DNA of 8,488 bases from JBHIDQ01 sp046760155 (GTDB lineage: Bacteria > Chloroflexota > Dehalococcoidia > Dehalococcoidales > RBG-16-60-22), in assembly GCA_046760155.1 (NCBI GenBank), contig JBHIDQ010000063.1, positions 1 through 8,488 on the forward strand. The letters run 5' to 3'. Below, one piece after another: positions 1 to 4,370 of this stretch. A program made the position numbers and the translations under genes. The notes below the pieces were generated by a model. The model was not told the DNA's origin and did not search any database. It saw nothing but the letters and a program-made list of their open reading frames with translations. Within the stretch, counting starts at the first letter, position 1. Every line of letters begins with the position of its first letter.

Positions 1-2
1 TG

Positions 3-710
3 ATACCAGACATCACCAGAGTAGCCGTTAACGCTCAGCATGCCATAATGCTCGCCTTCAAGAGTGGTCATTATTGTGTAGTAGCCGTAGTAAGCGACAA
101 TCTCATCAGCCTCCGTTCCAGGATAGACTATATCCAGAAAGTCTTGCGCCGTCTTCAGGGCTTGGTCAGATGTAACTGTCAGGGTAACCGCTTGCGGGTT
201 GCCCATCATACCGTACTTGCTGTTCCACATCATACTCTGGGGCTCAGGCTGAAAACTTCCACTGTATCTGTCTATGATAATCTCAATGGCTCCTCTGCCA
301 GTGCTCTTCTCAATTAGCGACACATAGAAGTTGTGGGAGTATTCCTCGAACTCGTCAATTTCAAGATCCGGATCGTTCATTGATGCCAAGTATTGCTCAG
401 CTATTGCTTTCGCATTGTCATGAGAGAGTAAGGTAGGAACTCCAGAGTAGTAGCCCATCATACCACCCATCATCGGCATACCACTCATCATCCCAGGTCC
501 CATCATTCCGCCTGGTCCCATCATACCTGGACCCATCATGCCGCCCGGCCCATAGGGATAGGGCTGGTTAGCCCCAGAGTTTCTGGGAGCGCCTTGAGGT
601 CCCATCATGCCACCCCCTGGCTGCACCCAGCCAGGAGCGCAGGCAGTCAGGCCCAGCAGAACTACCAGCGTTAAAGCAATAAGCACCAAATACATTCTTT
701 TTCCTCTCAT
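3..710 (-). CDS. Met/Gly/Pro-rich lipoprotein with PepSY-like repeats (C-terminus cut off by window edge)
   Basis: The visible part is 236 residues and the frame is still open at the window edge. Residues 1-23 form a lipoprotein signal: basic start (RGKR), hydrophobic stretch 7-22, and lipobox LTAC with the lipidated Cys at 24. This predicts export and anchoring to the outer face of the membrane. Residues 33-86 are almost only Met, Gly and Pro (repeated GGMMGPGMMGP units). After that come two similar alpha/beta stretches, about 97-157 and 175-236. Each has an Ala-rich helix (AKAIAEQYL, ALKTAQDFL), Tyr-rich strands and a closing YSG (149-151, 230-232), as in PepSY-type domains. The start at 710 is chosen for a GGAGG six bases upstream; Met6 is a weaker alternative. 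It is the last visible gene of the arsR operon, 35 bases after the SHOCT gene. The Met-rich segment suggests metal (copper-type) binding, but that is inference. Confidence 0.82.
   Translation of the reverse strand, partial: MRGKRMYLVLIALTLVVLLGLTACAPGWVQPGGGMMGPQGAPRNSGANQPYPYGPGGMMGPGMMGPGGMMGPGMMSGMPMMGGMMGYYSGVPTLLSHDNAKAIAEQYLASMNDPDLEIDEFEEYSHNFYVSLIEKSTGRGAIEIIIDRYSGSFQPEPQSMMWNSKYGMMGNPQAVTLTVTSDQALKTAQDFLDIVYPGTEADEIVAYYGYYTIMTTLEGEHYGMLSVNGYSGDVWY
453..608 (-). repeat. Degenerate Met-Met-Gly-Pro coding repeat inside the lipoprotein gene
   Basis: The minus strand repeats GG(T/C)ATGATGGG(A/T)CC-like units with small changes, encoding residues 35-86 of the lipoprotein. Units vary in length (MMGPG, MMGPGG, MMSGMP, MMGG) and use different synonymous codons. 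The repeat is therefore old or kept by selection on the protein, not a fresh DNA slippage product. A shorter copy of the same protein motif occurs in the next gene upstream in the operon. Confidence 0.7.
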
Positions 711-716
711 CTCTAA

Positions 717-721
717 CCTCC
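717..721 (-). promoter_or_regulatory. Ribosome binding site of the lipoprotein gene
   Basis: On the minus strand GGAGG lies six bases before the ATG at 710. It favours this start over the second in-frame ATG at 695, which would shorten the basic n-region of the signal peptide. Confidence 0.75.
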
Positions 722-745
722 AATGCAGTTATTTTTCACGATTAT

Positions 746-1096
746 TTAGACCAAGTCTTTCTTCTTCTCTTCATATTCTTCTTTATTTATCTCGCCTCGG
801 GCATACCTCTTTTTCAGCACTTCCAGAGCTGAGTCTGCCTTTGACGACTCTGTACTTCTTGACTCACTCAGCCCCCGAACTAGGAGCACCACCGCCCATA
901 TGATGAGTCCCAGGAAGAGTATTGAGAAAACAGGCATCAGCCACATCCAGCCGAAGCCACCCATCATACCTGGTCCCATCATCCCCCAGCCTCCACCCTG
1001 CCATCCCCAGATTAGTCCAAGGACTAAGGGCAAGATGATAAAGAGGGCTACGATGACTCCCCCGATAATTAGGGCTGTCTTAACGTTCTGGTTCAT
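746..1096 (-). CDS. Small two-helix membrane protein with C-terminal SHOCT domain
   Basis: The protein has 116 residues. A transmembrane helix (about 8-30) is followed by a Gly/Trp/Met-rich link (31-51, containing GMMGPGMMGG) and a second helix (52-73). A polar linker leads to a C-terminal SHOCT domain (about 88-115; LKKRYARGEINKEEYEEKK). SHOCT is a short helical domain found at the ends of many small bacterial membrane proteins; it is thought to mediate oligomerisation, and no enzymatic role is known. The start is supported by AAGGAG eight bases upstream (1105-1110). The gene lies 39 bases after the DsrE gene and 35 bases before the lipoprotein gene, on the same strand. Its MMGPG segment matches the lipoprotein's, so the two may meet at the outer membrane surface or bind the same ligand; this is inference. 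The function is unknown. Confidence 0.88.
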   Translation of the reverse strand: MNQNVKTALIIGGVIVALFIILPLVLGLIWGWQGGGWGMMGPGMMGGFGWMWLMPVFSILFLGLIIWAVVLLVRGLSESRSTESSKADSALEVLKKRYARGEINKEEYEEKKKDLV

Positions 1097-1135
1097 AGTT
1101 TCATCTCCTTTCTAGACTTTAGTAAATGTGCTTGC

Positions 1136-1456
1136 TCAACCAAGGGTGACCACCTTATCCGAGTCGGAAATCATCTCTACCAATTCTGACATGGTAGAGA
1201 TTGGACATATACCCGCCTCCTGGTGTCTGAATTCGAGGCAGGTGCCACAGGCCAAAAGGTTACCACCGCTATTTAGGAACTTTGCTAGGACTCCAGCAAT
1301 GTCGAAGGTCTCGTCCTTGATATTTTGTACTTCTACGCCGTCTCCAAGCAGGAACATGCTGGTCTCATTCCCGGTGCTAAGCGCCTCATTGCCCAGGCGC
1401 AGCGCATTCCATGCCGTCTCCGGGTCATTGGTATTTAGGATGATACCTAGCTTCAT
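1136..1456 (-). CDS. DsrE-family small sulfur-relay-like protein
   Basis: The protein has 106 residues, a full single DsrE/DsrF-like domain. It opens with the usual first strand (MKLGIILNTND), and FLLGDGVE (35-42) ends the second. Cys70 and Cys73 sit in LLACGTCLEFR, Cys84 in GICPISTM, and the end is SDKVVTLG (99-106). The ACGTCL segment also resembles the C-terminal DsrE-like domain of YedF-type proteins, but no TusA-like domain is fused here. Family members such as TusD and DsrE carry sulfur as persulfide on a conserved Cys. Others have no proven role, so the substrate stays open. Ribosome binding site GGAGG is at 1467-1471, ten bases before the ATG and inside the preceding 15-codon frame. 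The protein is cytoplasmic and transcribed with arsR. Confidence 0.87.
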   Translation of the reverse strand: MKLGIILNTNDPETAWNALRLGNEALSTGNETSMFLLGDGVEVQNIKDETFDIAGVLAKFLNSGGNLLACGTCLEFRHQEAGICPISTMSELVEMISDSDKVVTLG

Positions 1457-1458
1457 TG

Positions 1459-1506
1459 TTATTTGACCTCCAGCCTGTCTACATTGATGTTATTTAGAAT
1501 GGTCAT
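1459..1506 (-). CDS. Possible 15-residue leader peptide or gene remnant
   Basis: Between arsR and the DsrE gene is a 15-codon frame (MTILNNINVDRLEVK, stop TAA). It has the best ribosome binding site of the operon: AGGAGG at 1513-1518, six bases before its ATG. Its stop lies two bases before the DsrE ATG, and its own codons contain the GGAGG used by that gene. Translation of the two would therefore be coupled. No hydrophobic segment, Cys cluster or codon run typical of attenuation leaders is visible. It may be a coupling leader, or the decayed start of an older gene. Real translation is unproven. Confidence 0.35.
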   Translation of the reverse strand: MTILNNINVDRLEVK

Positions 1507-1520
1507 TGGTTTCCTCCTGG

Positions 1521-1844
1521 TTAGCTTTGCATGCCCTGAATGAGGGCCGCATCCTGCCTGATTTGCGCAAACAATATTTCCCGCAATAAATCAAAAGCGT
1601 CAAGGAGGCGAGGGTTAGCTATCCGGTAATAGACCACATTTCCTTCCTTCCTTGAGACAAGGATGTGACGCTCCCTCATCATGGCCAGGTGTTGGGACAG
1701 GTTGGCTGGGGTCAGCCCAAGCCTTTCCCCAAGCTCTCCAGCACTCATTTCCTCGTCTCGAAGAACGTTAATGAGTTCCAGTCGCTTAGGGTGAGAGAAT
1801 ACCTTGCACATTTCGGCATGGTAGGCATAAAGCTGGTCTTCCAT
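1521..1844 (-). CDS. ArsR-family winged-helix transcriptional repressor
   Basis: The protein has 107 residues, normal for the ArsR/SmtB family. Helix 1 carries CKVFSHPKRLELINVL (13-28), the family's usual opening. The helix-turn-helix covers about 33-58 with recognition helix TPANLSQHLAMMR (45-57). The beta wing is about 62-75 (LVSRKEGNVVYYRI), followed by a C-terminal dimerisation helix (80-100). Cys13 is the only cysteine. There is no CxC pair in the recognition helix and no clear metal-binding cluster, so the metal type cannot be predicted; a redox, sulfur or non-metal signal is possible. GAGG lies about ten bases before the ATG. It is the first gene of the minus-strand operon, and the family normally represses its own operon until the ligand binds. 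The divergent region upstream holds a matching promoter and candidate operator. Confidence 0.9.
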   Translation of the reverse strand: MEDQLYAYHAEMCKVFSHPKRLELINVLRDEEMSAGELGERLGLTPANLSQHLAMMRERHILVSRKEGNVVYYRIANPRLLDAFDLLREILFAQIRQDAALIQGMQS

Positions 1845-1863
1845 GACAACACTTCCTCTTCAA

Positions 1864-1878
1864 AATAATCAGGTTATT
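1864..1878. promoter_or_regulatory. Short inverted repeat in the arsR leader
   Basis: AATAA (1864-1868) and TTATT (1874-1878) form a 5 bp inverted repeat with a 5-base spacer, 20-34 bases before the arsR ATG. It could be a second half-strength operator or chance in AT-rich DNA. Confidence 0.2.
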
Positions 1879-1887
1879 GCTAATTTT

Positions 1888-1905
1888 AGAAATATCGAAA
1901 TATCT
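1888..1905 (-). promoter_or_regulatory. Candidate ArsR operator (tandem GAAATATC octamer with dyad)
   Basis: On the plus strand GAAATATC occurs twice back to back (1889-1904). The same stretch is an imperfect dyad centred between 1896 and 1897, with 7 of 9 positions pairing across 1888-1905. It lies about 5-20 bases after the predicted arsR transcription start, a place where a bound repressor would block transcription. ArsR-family operators are typically AT-rich interrupted dyads of similar size. Assignment to this regulator is inference. Confidence 0.45.
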
Positions 1906-1915
1906 TTACAAACAA

Positions 1916-1944
1916 AAAATAGCATAACCGCCTTAATTTGTCAA
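1916..1944 (-). promoter_or_regulatory. Sigma-70-type promoter of the arsR operon
   Basis: Read on the minus strand, TTGACA (1939-1944) is followed by a 17 bp spacer and TATTTT (1916-1921). TG one base before the -10 makes an extended -10 (TGCTATTTT). The predicted start near 1909 gives a leader of about 65 bases before the arsR ATG. The -35 is a perfect consensus, so this is a strong candidate. Confidence 0.65.
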
Positions 1945-1995
1945 GAATCCTACTTAACATAATCAATATTTTTTACTATCTACATTGGGCTACTA

Positions 1996-2024
1996 TTAAA
2001 TAATTATTTTTTTCGTGATATACT
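1996..2024 (+). promoter_or_regulatory. Likely promoter of argF
   Basis: TATACT (2019-2024) is preceded by TGA, giving an extended -10 (TGATATACT). A weak -35 (TTAAAT, 1996-2001) lies 17 bp upstream. The predicted start near 2031 would leave a leader of about 17 bases with only the ribosome binding site, so no leader-based control such as a riboswitch fits. The two promoters of this 203-base intergenic region point away from each other. Confidence 0.5.
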
Positions 2025-2037
2025 GTAAGGCATAAAC

Positions 2038-2042
2038 GGAGG
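2038..2042 (+). promoter_or_regulatory. Ribosome binding site that sets the TTG start of argF
   Basis: GGAGG lies five bases before TTG at 2048. No in-frame ATG or GTG is better placed, and the protein begins with the expected N-terminal helix from this TTG, so the rare start is well supported. Confidence 0.8.
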
Positions 2043-2047
2043 TTAAT

Positions 2048-2989
2048 TTGAAAGGTAAAGACTTACTTTCCGTAGCTGACCTCAGCAGTGAGGATATTCA
2101 GTTGCTCATCTCAAGCGCCGTTAATATGAAAGCCAGTGGCTGGACCTCTTCACTTAGTGAAAAGGTACTGGCCCTGATGTTTGAAAAACCTTCGCTCCGG
2201 ACTCGGGTGAGCTTTGAGGTTGCGATGCGGCAGTTGGGCGGTCATACCATTTACCTGTCTCCGGCTGAGGTTGGCCTGGGGCAACGGGAGTCAATTTCCG
2301 ATGTCGCCCGGGTGCTGAGTCGATATGTAGATGTCATTGCCGCCCGTACCTTTTCCCACCAGGCGTTGGAAGTTCTGGCTAATTATTCCGAGGTGCCGGT
2401 GATAAATGCCCTGTCTGATTTGGAACACCCGTGTCAGGCATTAGCTGACCTGCTCACCATTTATGAGAAGAAGAATGAGCTTGAGGGATTAACCTTGGCC
2501 TACGTTGGCGATGGCAATAATGTGGCGCACAGTCTATTACTCGCCGCTTCACTTACCGGCATCAATTTCCGGATCGCTTCGCCTGATGGCTACCAGGTCC
2601 AGGACAGAATATTGCGTCTGGCTCAGGACTATGCCATTGATAGCGGTGCCGAAATATTTTGCACTAAGGAGCCACGCCTGGCGGTTAGCGGTGCGGACGT
2701 TGTTTATACTGATGTCTGGACGAGCATGGGGCAAGAGGCTGAAGCAAAGCGGCGGCGCCAGATATTTGGCGGCTATCAAGTCAACAGCGAACTCCTGTCT
2801 CTAGCCAGGGAAGATGCCATAGTGATGCATCCCTTGCCAGCACATCACGGCGAGGAAGTAGCTGAGGGTATTTTAGCTAGTCCCCAGTCGGTAGTCTTTG
2901 ACCAGGCGGAGAACAGGCTGCACCTGCAGAAAGCGCTGCTGGCCGATATTTTAGGCGGATTGGAGATACCACTAACTAAATACCAATAA
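2048..2989 (+). CDS. argF: Ornithine carbamoyltransferase (ArgF), HPLP variant
   Basis: This cytoplasmic enzyme makes citrulline from carbamoyl phosphate and ornithine in arginine synthesis. It has 313 residues, the normal length. The carbamoyl-phosphate domain shows KPSLRTR (47-53; STRTR in many relatives), ARTFSH (99-104) and HPCQ (127-130). The ornithine domain shows GDGNNVAHS (154-162) and the SMG loop DVWTSMG (222-228), which separates ornithine from aspartate carbamoyltransferases. The usual HCLP motif is HPLP here (261-264, in MHPLPAHHGEE), so the Cys that helps bind ornithine is replaced by Pro. The protein may still be an ornithine enzyme by lineage, but its amino-acceptor specificity is less certain. 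Translation starts at TTG. No other arginine gene is visible; the next gene starts 10 bases after the stop and is probably co-transcribed. Confidence 0.93.
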   Translation: MKGKDLLSVADLSSEDIQLLISSAVNMKASGWTSSLSEKVLALMFEKPSLRTRVSFEVAMRQLGGHTIYLSPAEVGLGQRESISDVARVLSRYVDVIAARTFSHQALEVLANYSEVPVINALSDLEHPCQALADLLTIYEKKNELEGLTLAYVGDGNNVAHSLLLAASLTGINFRIASPDGYQVQDRILRLAQDYAIDSGAEIFCTKEPRLAVSGADVVYTDVWTSMGQEAEAKRRRQIFGGYQVNSELLSLAREDAIVMHPLPAHHGEEVAEGILASPQSVVFDQAENRLHLQKALLADILGGLEIPLTKYQ

Positions 2990-2999
2990 GGGGGATGAT

Positions 3000-3659
3000 A
3001 TGTATACGCTAAAGATGATCATAAACCGGGGTTGGTATCCAGCCTTAATCACGGCGCTGGCGGTGGTTGGTTATTTCTATGGATGGCCAATTGAAGCCGT
3101 AGTCCCAGCATTAATTGTCATTCTGGCTATTGGCTTGACCGTGACCGTGATTAAAGGCAGGGAAAGGCAGTTAGAGCACTCGGCAGTAAGGCTGAGGCAA
3201 CTCGGCGAATATTTTAATCGCCGGTTTATGGGTGATTCATCACTGTCTATCTTTGTCATTATCGATACCCTCTTTAATATTGATAATCCCAAATTGTGGG
3301 ACTGGGCGCGGGCGTGTGATATGGCGCAGCGCATTTTCAATAGCTGGAGTAAAAACTTTGTCGACCGACTGGAAAGCGACATTGGCATCAGAAGGTTTGG
3401 TGAGTACCTGTACACTTATTTAAATGAACTGTGGCAGATAACCAGTCATTACTTTGACTTTGTCGACCAGTTTTACGAGGTAGGGGAGAAGGTGGAAATC
3501 CCGCCGGAAACCATCGACCAGTATAATAAATTCGTCATGGAGTACAACGCTTTTGCCCAAAATTTCCGGGATACCATTACCGAGTTGAGAAACATTGCCC
3601 GAACTGGAATTGAACCCCCAAGTGTGAAGCTTGCTAGAGAATTAGTAAAGGTGAAGTAA
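3000..3659 (+). CDS. Unrecognised membrane-anchored protein with large helical cytoplasmic domain
   Basis: I do not recognise this 219-residue protein. Two hydrophobic helices stand at the N-terminus (about 13-29 and 33-51) with a short GWP turn between. A basic stretch (KGRERQ, 52-57) then suggests that the rest faces the cytoplasm. Residues 58-215 have the pattern of a long helical domain rich in aromatic and acidic residues (WDWARACDMAQR, YLNELWQITSHYFDFVDQFYE), with no Cys cluster, P-loop or known catalytic motif. The end is basic (KLARELVKVK). AAGGGGG (2988-2994) precedes the ATG, which lies 10 bases after the argF stop, so both genes are probably on one mRNA. A membrane-tethered scaffold is conceivable, but nothing here shows a function. 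Confidence 0.8.
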   Translation: MYTLKMIINRGWYPALITALAVVGYFYGWPIEAVVPALIVILAIGLTVTVIKGRERQLEHSAVRLRQLGEYFNRRFMGDSSLSIFVIIDTLFNIDNPKLWDWARACDMAQRIFNSWSKNFVDRLESDIGIRRFGEYLYTYLNELWQITSHYFDFVDQFYEVGEKVEIPPETIDQYNKFVMEYNAFAQNFRDTITELRNIARTGIEPPSVKLARELVKVK

Positions 3660-3663
3660 TTAT

Positions 3664-3760
3664 CTACCTCACCCCCTTAATCCCCCTCTCCTTCAAAGGA
3701 GAGGGGGAAGAAAGAAAAGAGGGGCTACGCCCCTCTTAGACACCCTAGTGGGTTGGGGTA
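3664..3760. repeat. Intergenic palindromic repeat with two perfect hairpins
   Basis: The gap between two genes holds two hairpins in a row. The first has perfect arms CCCCCTCTCCTT (3682-3693) and AAGGAGAGGGGG (3696-3707), extended by a T-A pair to 13 bp. The second has arms AAGAGGGGC (3717-3725) and GCCCCTCTT (3729-3737) with a 3-base loop. A weaker ACCC-TAGT-GGGT stem (3742-3753) follows. The flanks CTCACCCCCTTAATCCCC and GTGGGTTGGGGTA are typical of dispersed palindromic repeats that I associate with Chloroflexi genomes. Such elements may be non-autonomous mobile units. No coding capacity is seen. Confidence 0.6.
3681..3737 (+). terminator. Possible transcript-end or mRNA-stabilising hairpins after the argF transcript
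   Basis: Two strong stems follow the upstream gene by 22 and 58 bases. Neither is followed by a run of T on the plus strand: the bases after them are AAGAAAG and AGACACC. A classical intrinsic terminator is therefore not supported. They could still pause polymerase or protect the 3' end of the mRNA. On the minus strand the second stem is followed by TTTTCTTTCTT, but no minus-strand gene ends here. Confidence 0.25.
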
Positions 3761-3778
3761 TCTCCGGGAGGTGAAGCT

Positions 3779-3985
3779 ATGAAGTTAGCTATTGCACAGA
3801 TTGTCTTGGGGGTGCTTATCGTGGTTGACTTTCTTTCTTTTGGCCTTTTGTCAGGTATAGAGGCAGGTGGTTTTCCGCCTGGGTGGTGGAAGGTTTTCTA
3901 CTTTCATAACTTTTTGGGATTTTTCGTGTTGGGTCTGGCAGTACTTGGGTGTGGAATAGCCCAATTATTAAAGGCGAGATTGTGA
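3779..3985 (+). CDS. Small two-helix membrane protein, function unknown
   Basis: The protein has 68 residues, almost all hydrophobic. Helix 1 spans about 4-26 and helix 2 about 43-64, joined by a short Gly/Pro/Trp-rich loop (GGFPPGWWK, 30-38). It ends in a basic KAR, which suggests both ends are cytoplasmic. No catalytic motif or known domain is recognised. The ribosome binding site is good (GGGAGG, seven bases before the ATG) and lies just after the palindromic repeat. The stop is 10 bases before the next membrane-protein gene, so the two are probably made together and may interact. The clean membrane pattern and strong initiation signal support a real gene in spite of the short length. Confidence 0.72.
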   Translation: MKLAIAQIVLGVLIVVDFLSFGLLSGIEAGGFPPGWWKVFYFHNFLGFFVLGLAVLGCGIAQLLKARL

Positions 3986-3995
3986 GGCGGTTGAA

Positions 3996-4370
3996 ATGAT
4001 CATTATGCGTAGGGTAGCCTTGCCCTGTGGAATATTAGGTGGGGTCTGGGGTATTCTGGCCCCCATTGTAGTTCCAGTTGTGATACTGCTCACGGACGAG
4101 GAGGAGCTTAGTCTGCTAAAGGGCATACCCGGGGCGTTCTTGGTATGGCTGGGTTTCATAGTCCTGATGGGTGCGCTGGGAATTTTGGCGATAATATTGA
4201 ACAAGAGGAGCCATAAGCTGGGGAAGCCTTTGCTCTGGGCAAGTGCCGTAGCTATACTGTTGGTCAGCTTTGTCGACATTGCAATAGGTCTGTTTTTCCT
4301 GCCTGCCTCGGTTTTGCTACTGATGGCTGCCATTGGTCTGAAAAAGGAGGAAGTTAGGAGGTTGAAGTGA
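3996..4370 (+). CDS. Small polytopic membrane protein upstream of der, function unknown
   Basis: The protein has 124 residues and three to four transmembrane helices: about 8-32, 44-68, 78-97 and possibly 98-115. The loops are short and charged (DEEEL 34-38; NKRSHKLGK 69-77), and the tail is strongly charged (KKEEVRRLK). The opening GILGGVWGILAP resembles small Gly-rich membrane proteins of the DUF4064 kind, but the match is only impressionistic. GAGG lies eight bases before the ATG at 3996; Met4 at 4005 is an alternative start. The last codon overlaps der (GTGA), so the ribosome binding site for der is inside this gene and translation is probably coupled. A link to ribosome assembly is not implied by position alone. 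Confidence 0.78.
   Translation: MIIMRRVALPCGILGGVWGILAPIVVPVVILLTDEEELSLLKGIPGAFLVWLGFIVLMGALGILAIILNKRSHKLGKPLLWASAVAILLVSFVDIAIGLFFLPASVLLLMAAIGLKKEEVRRLK
4357..4361 (+). promoter_or_regulatory. Ribosome binding site that sets the GTG start of der
   Basis: GGAGG ends five bases before GTG at 4367. That GTG overlaps the stop of the preceding gene in a GTGA quartet, and the protein begins with the expected strand (SRPIVAIVGR) right from it. Confidence 0.8.

Noticed and set aside
48..317. Plus-strand open frame of 89 codons
   Set aside because: It is antisense to the lipoprotein gene, which has a signal peptide, lipobox and ribosome binding site. The plus-strand frame has no recognisable product.
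453..608. CRISPR-like or tandem DNA repeat
   Set aside because: The units are protein-coding, of uneven length, and differ at synonymous positions; there are no spacers.
1128..1466. Plus-strand open frame of 112 codons
   Set aside because: It covers the DsrE gene on the other strand and gives a composition with no family resemblance.
1845..2047. Riboswitch or arginine operator upstream of argF
   Set aside because: The predicted argF leader is only about 17 bases, and no structured aptamer or convincing ARG-box palindrome is visible; the AT-rich region is explained by two divergent promoters.
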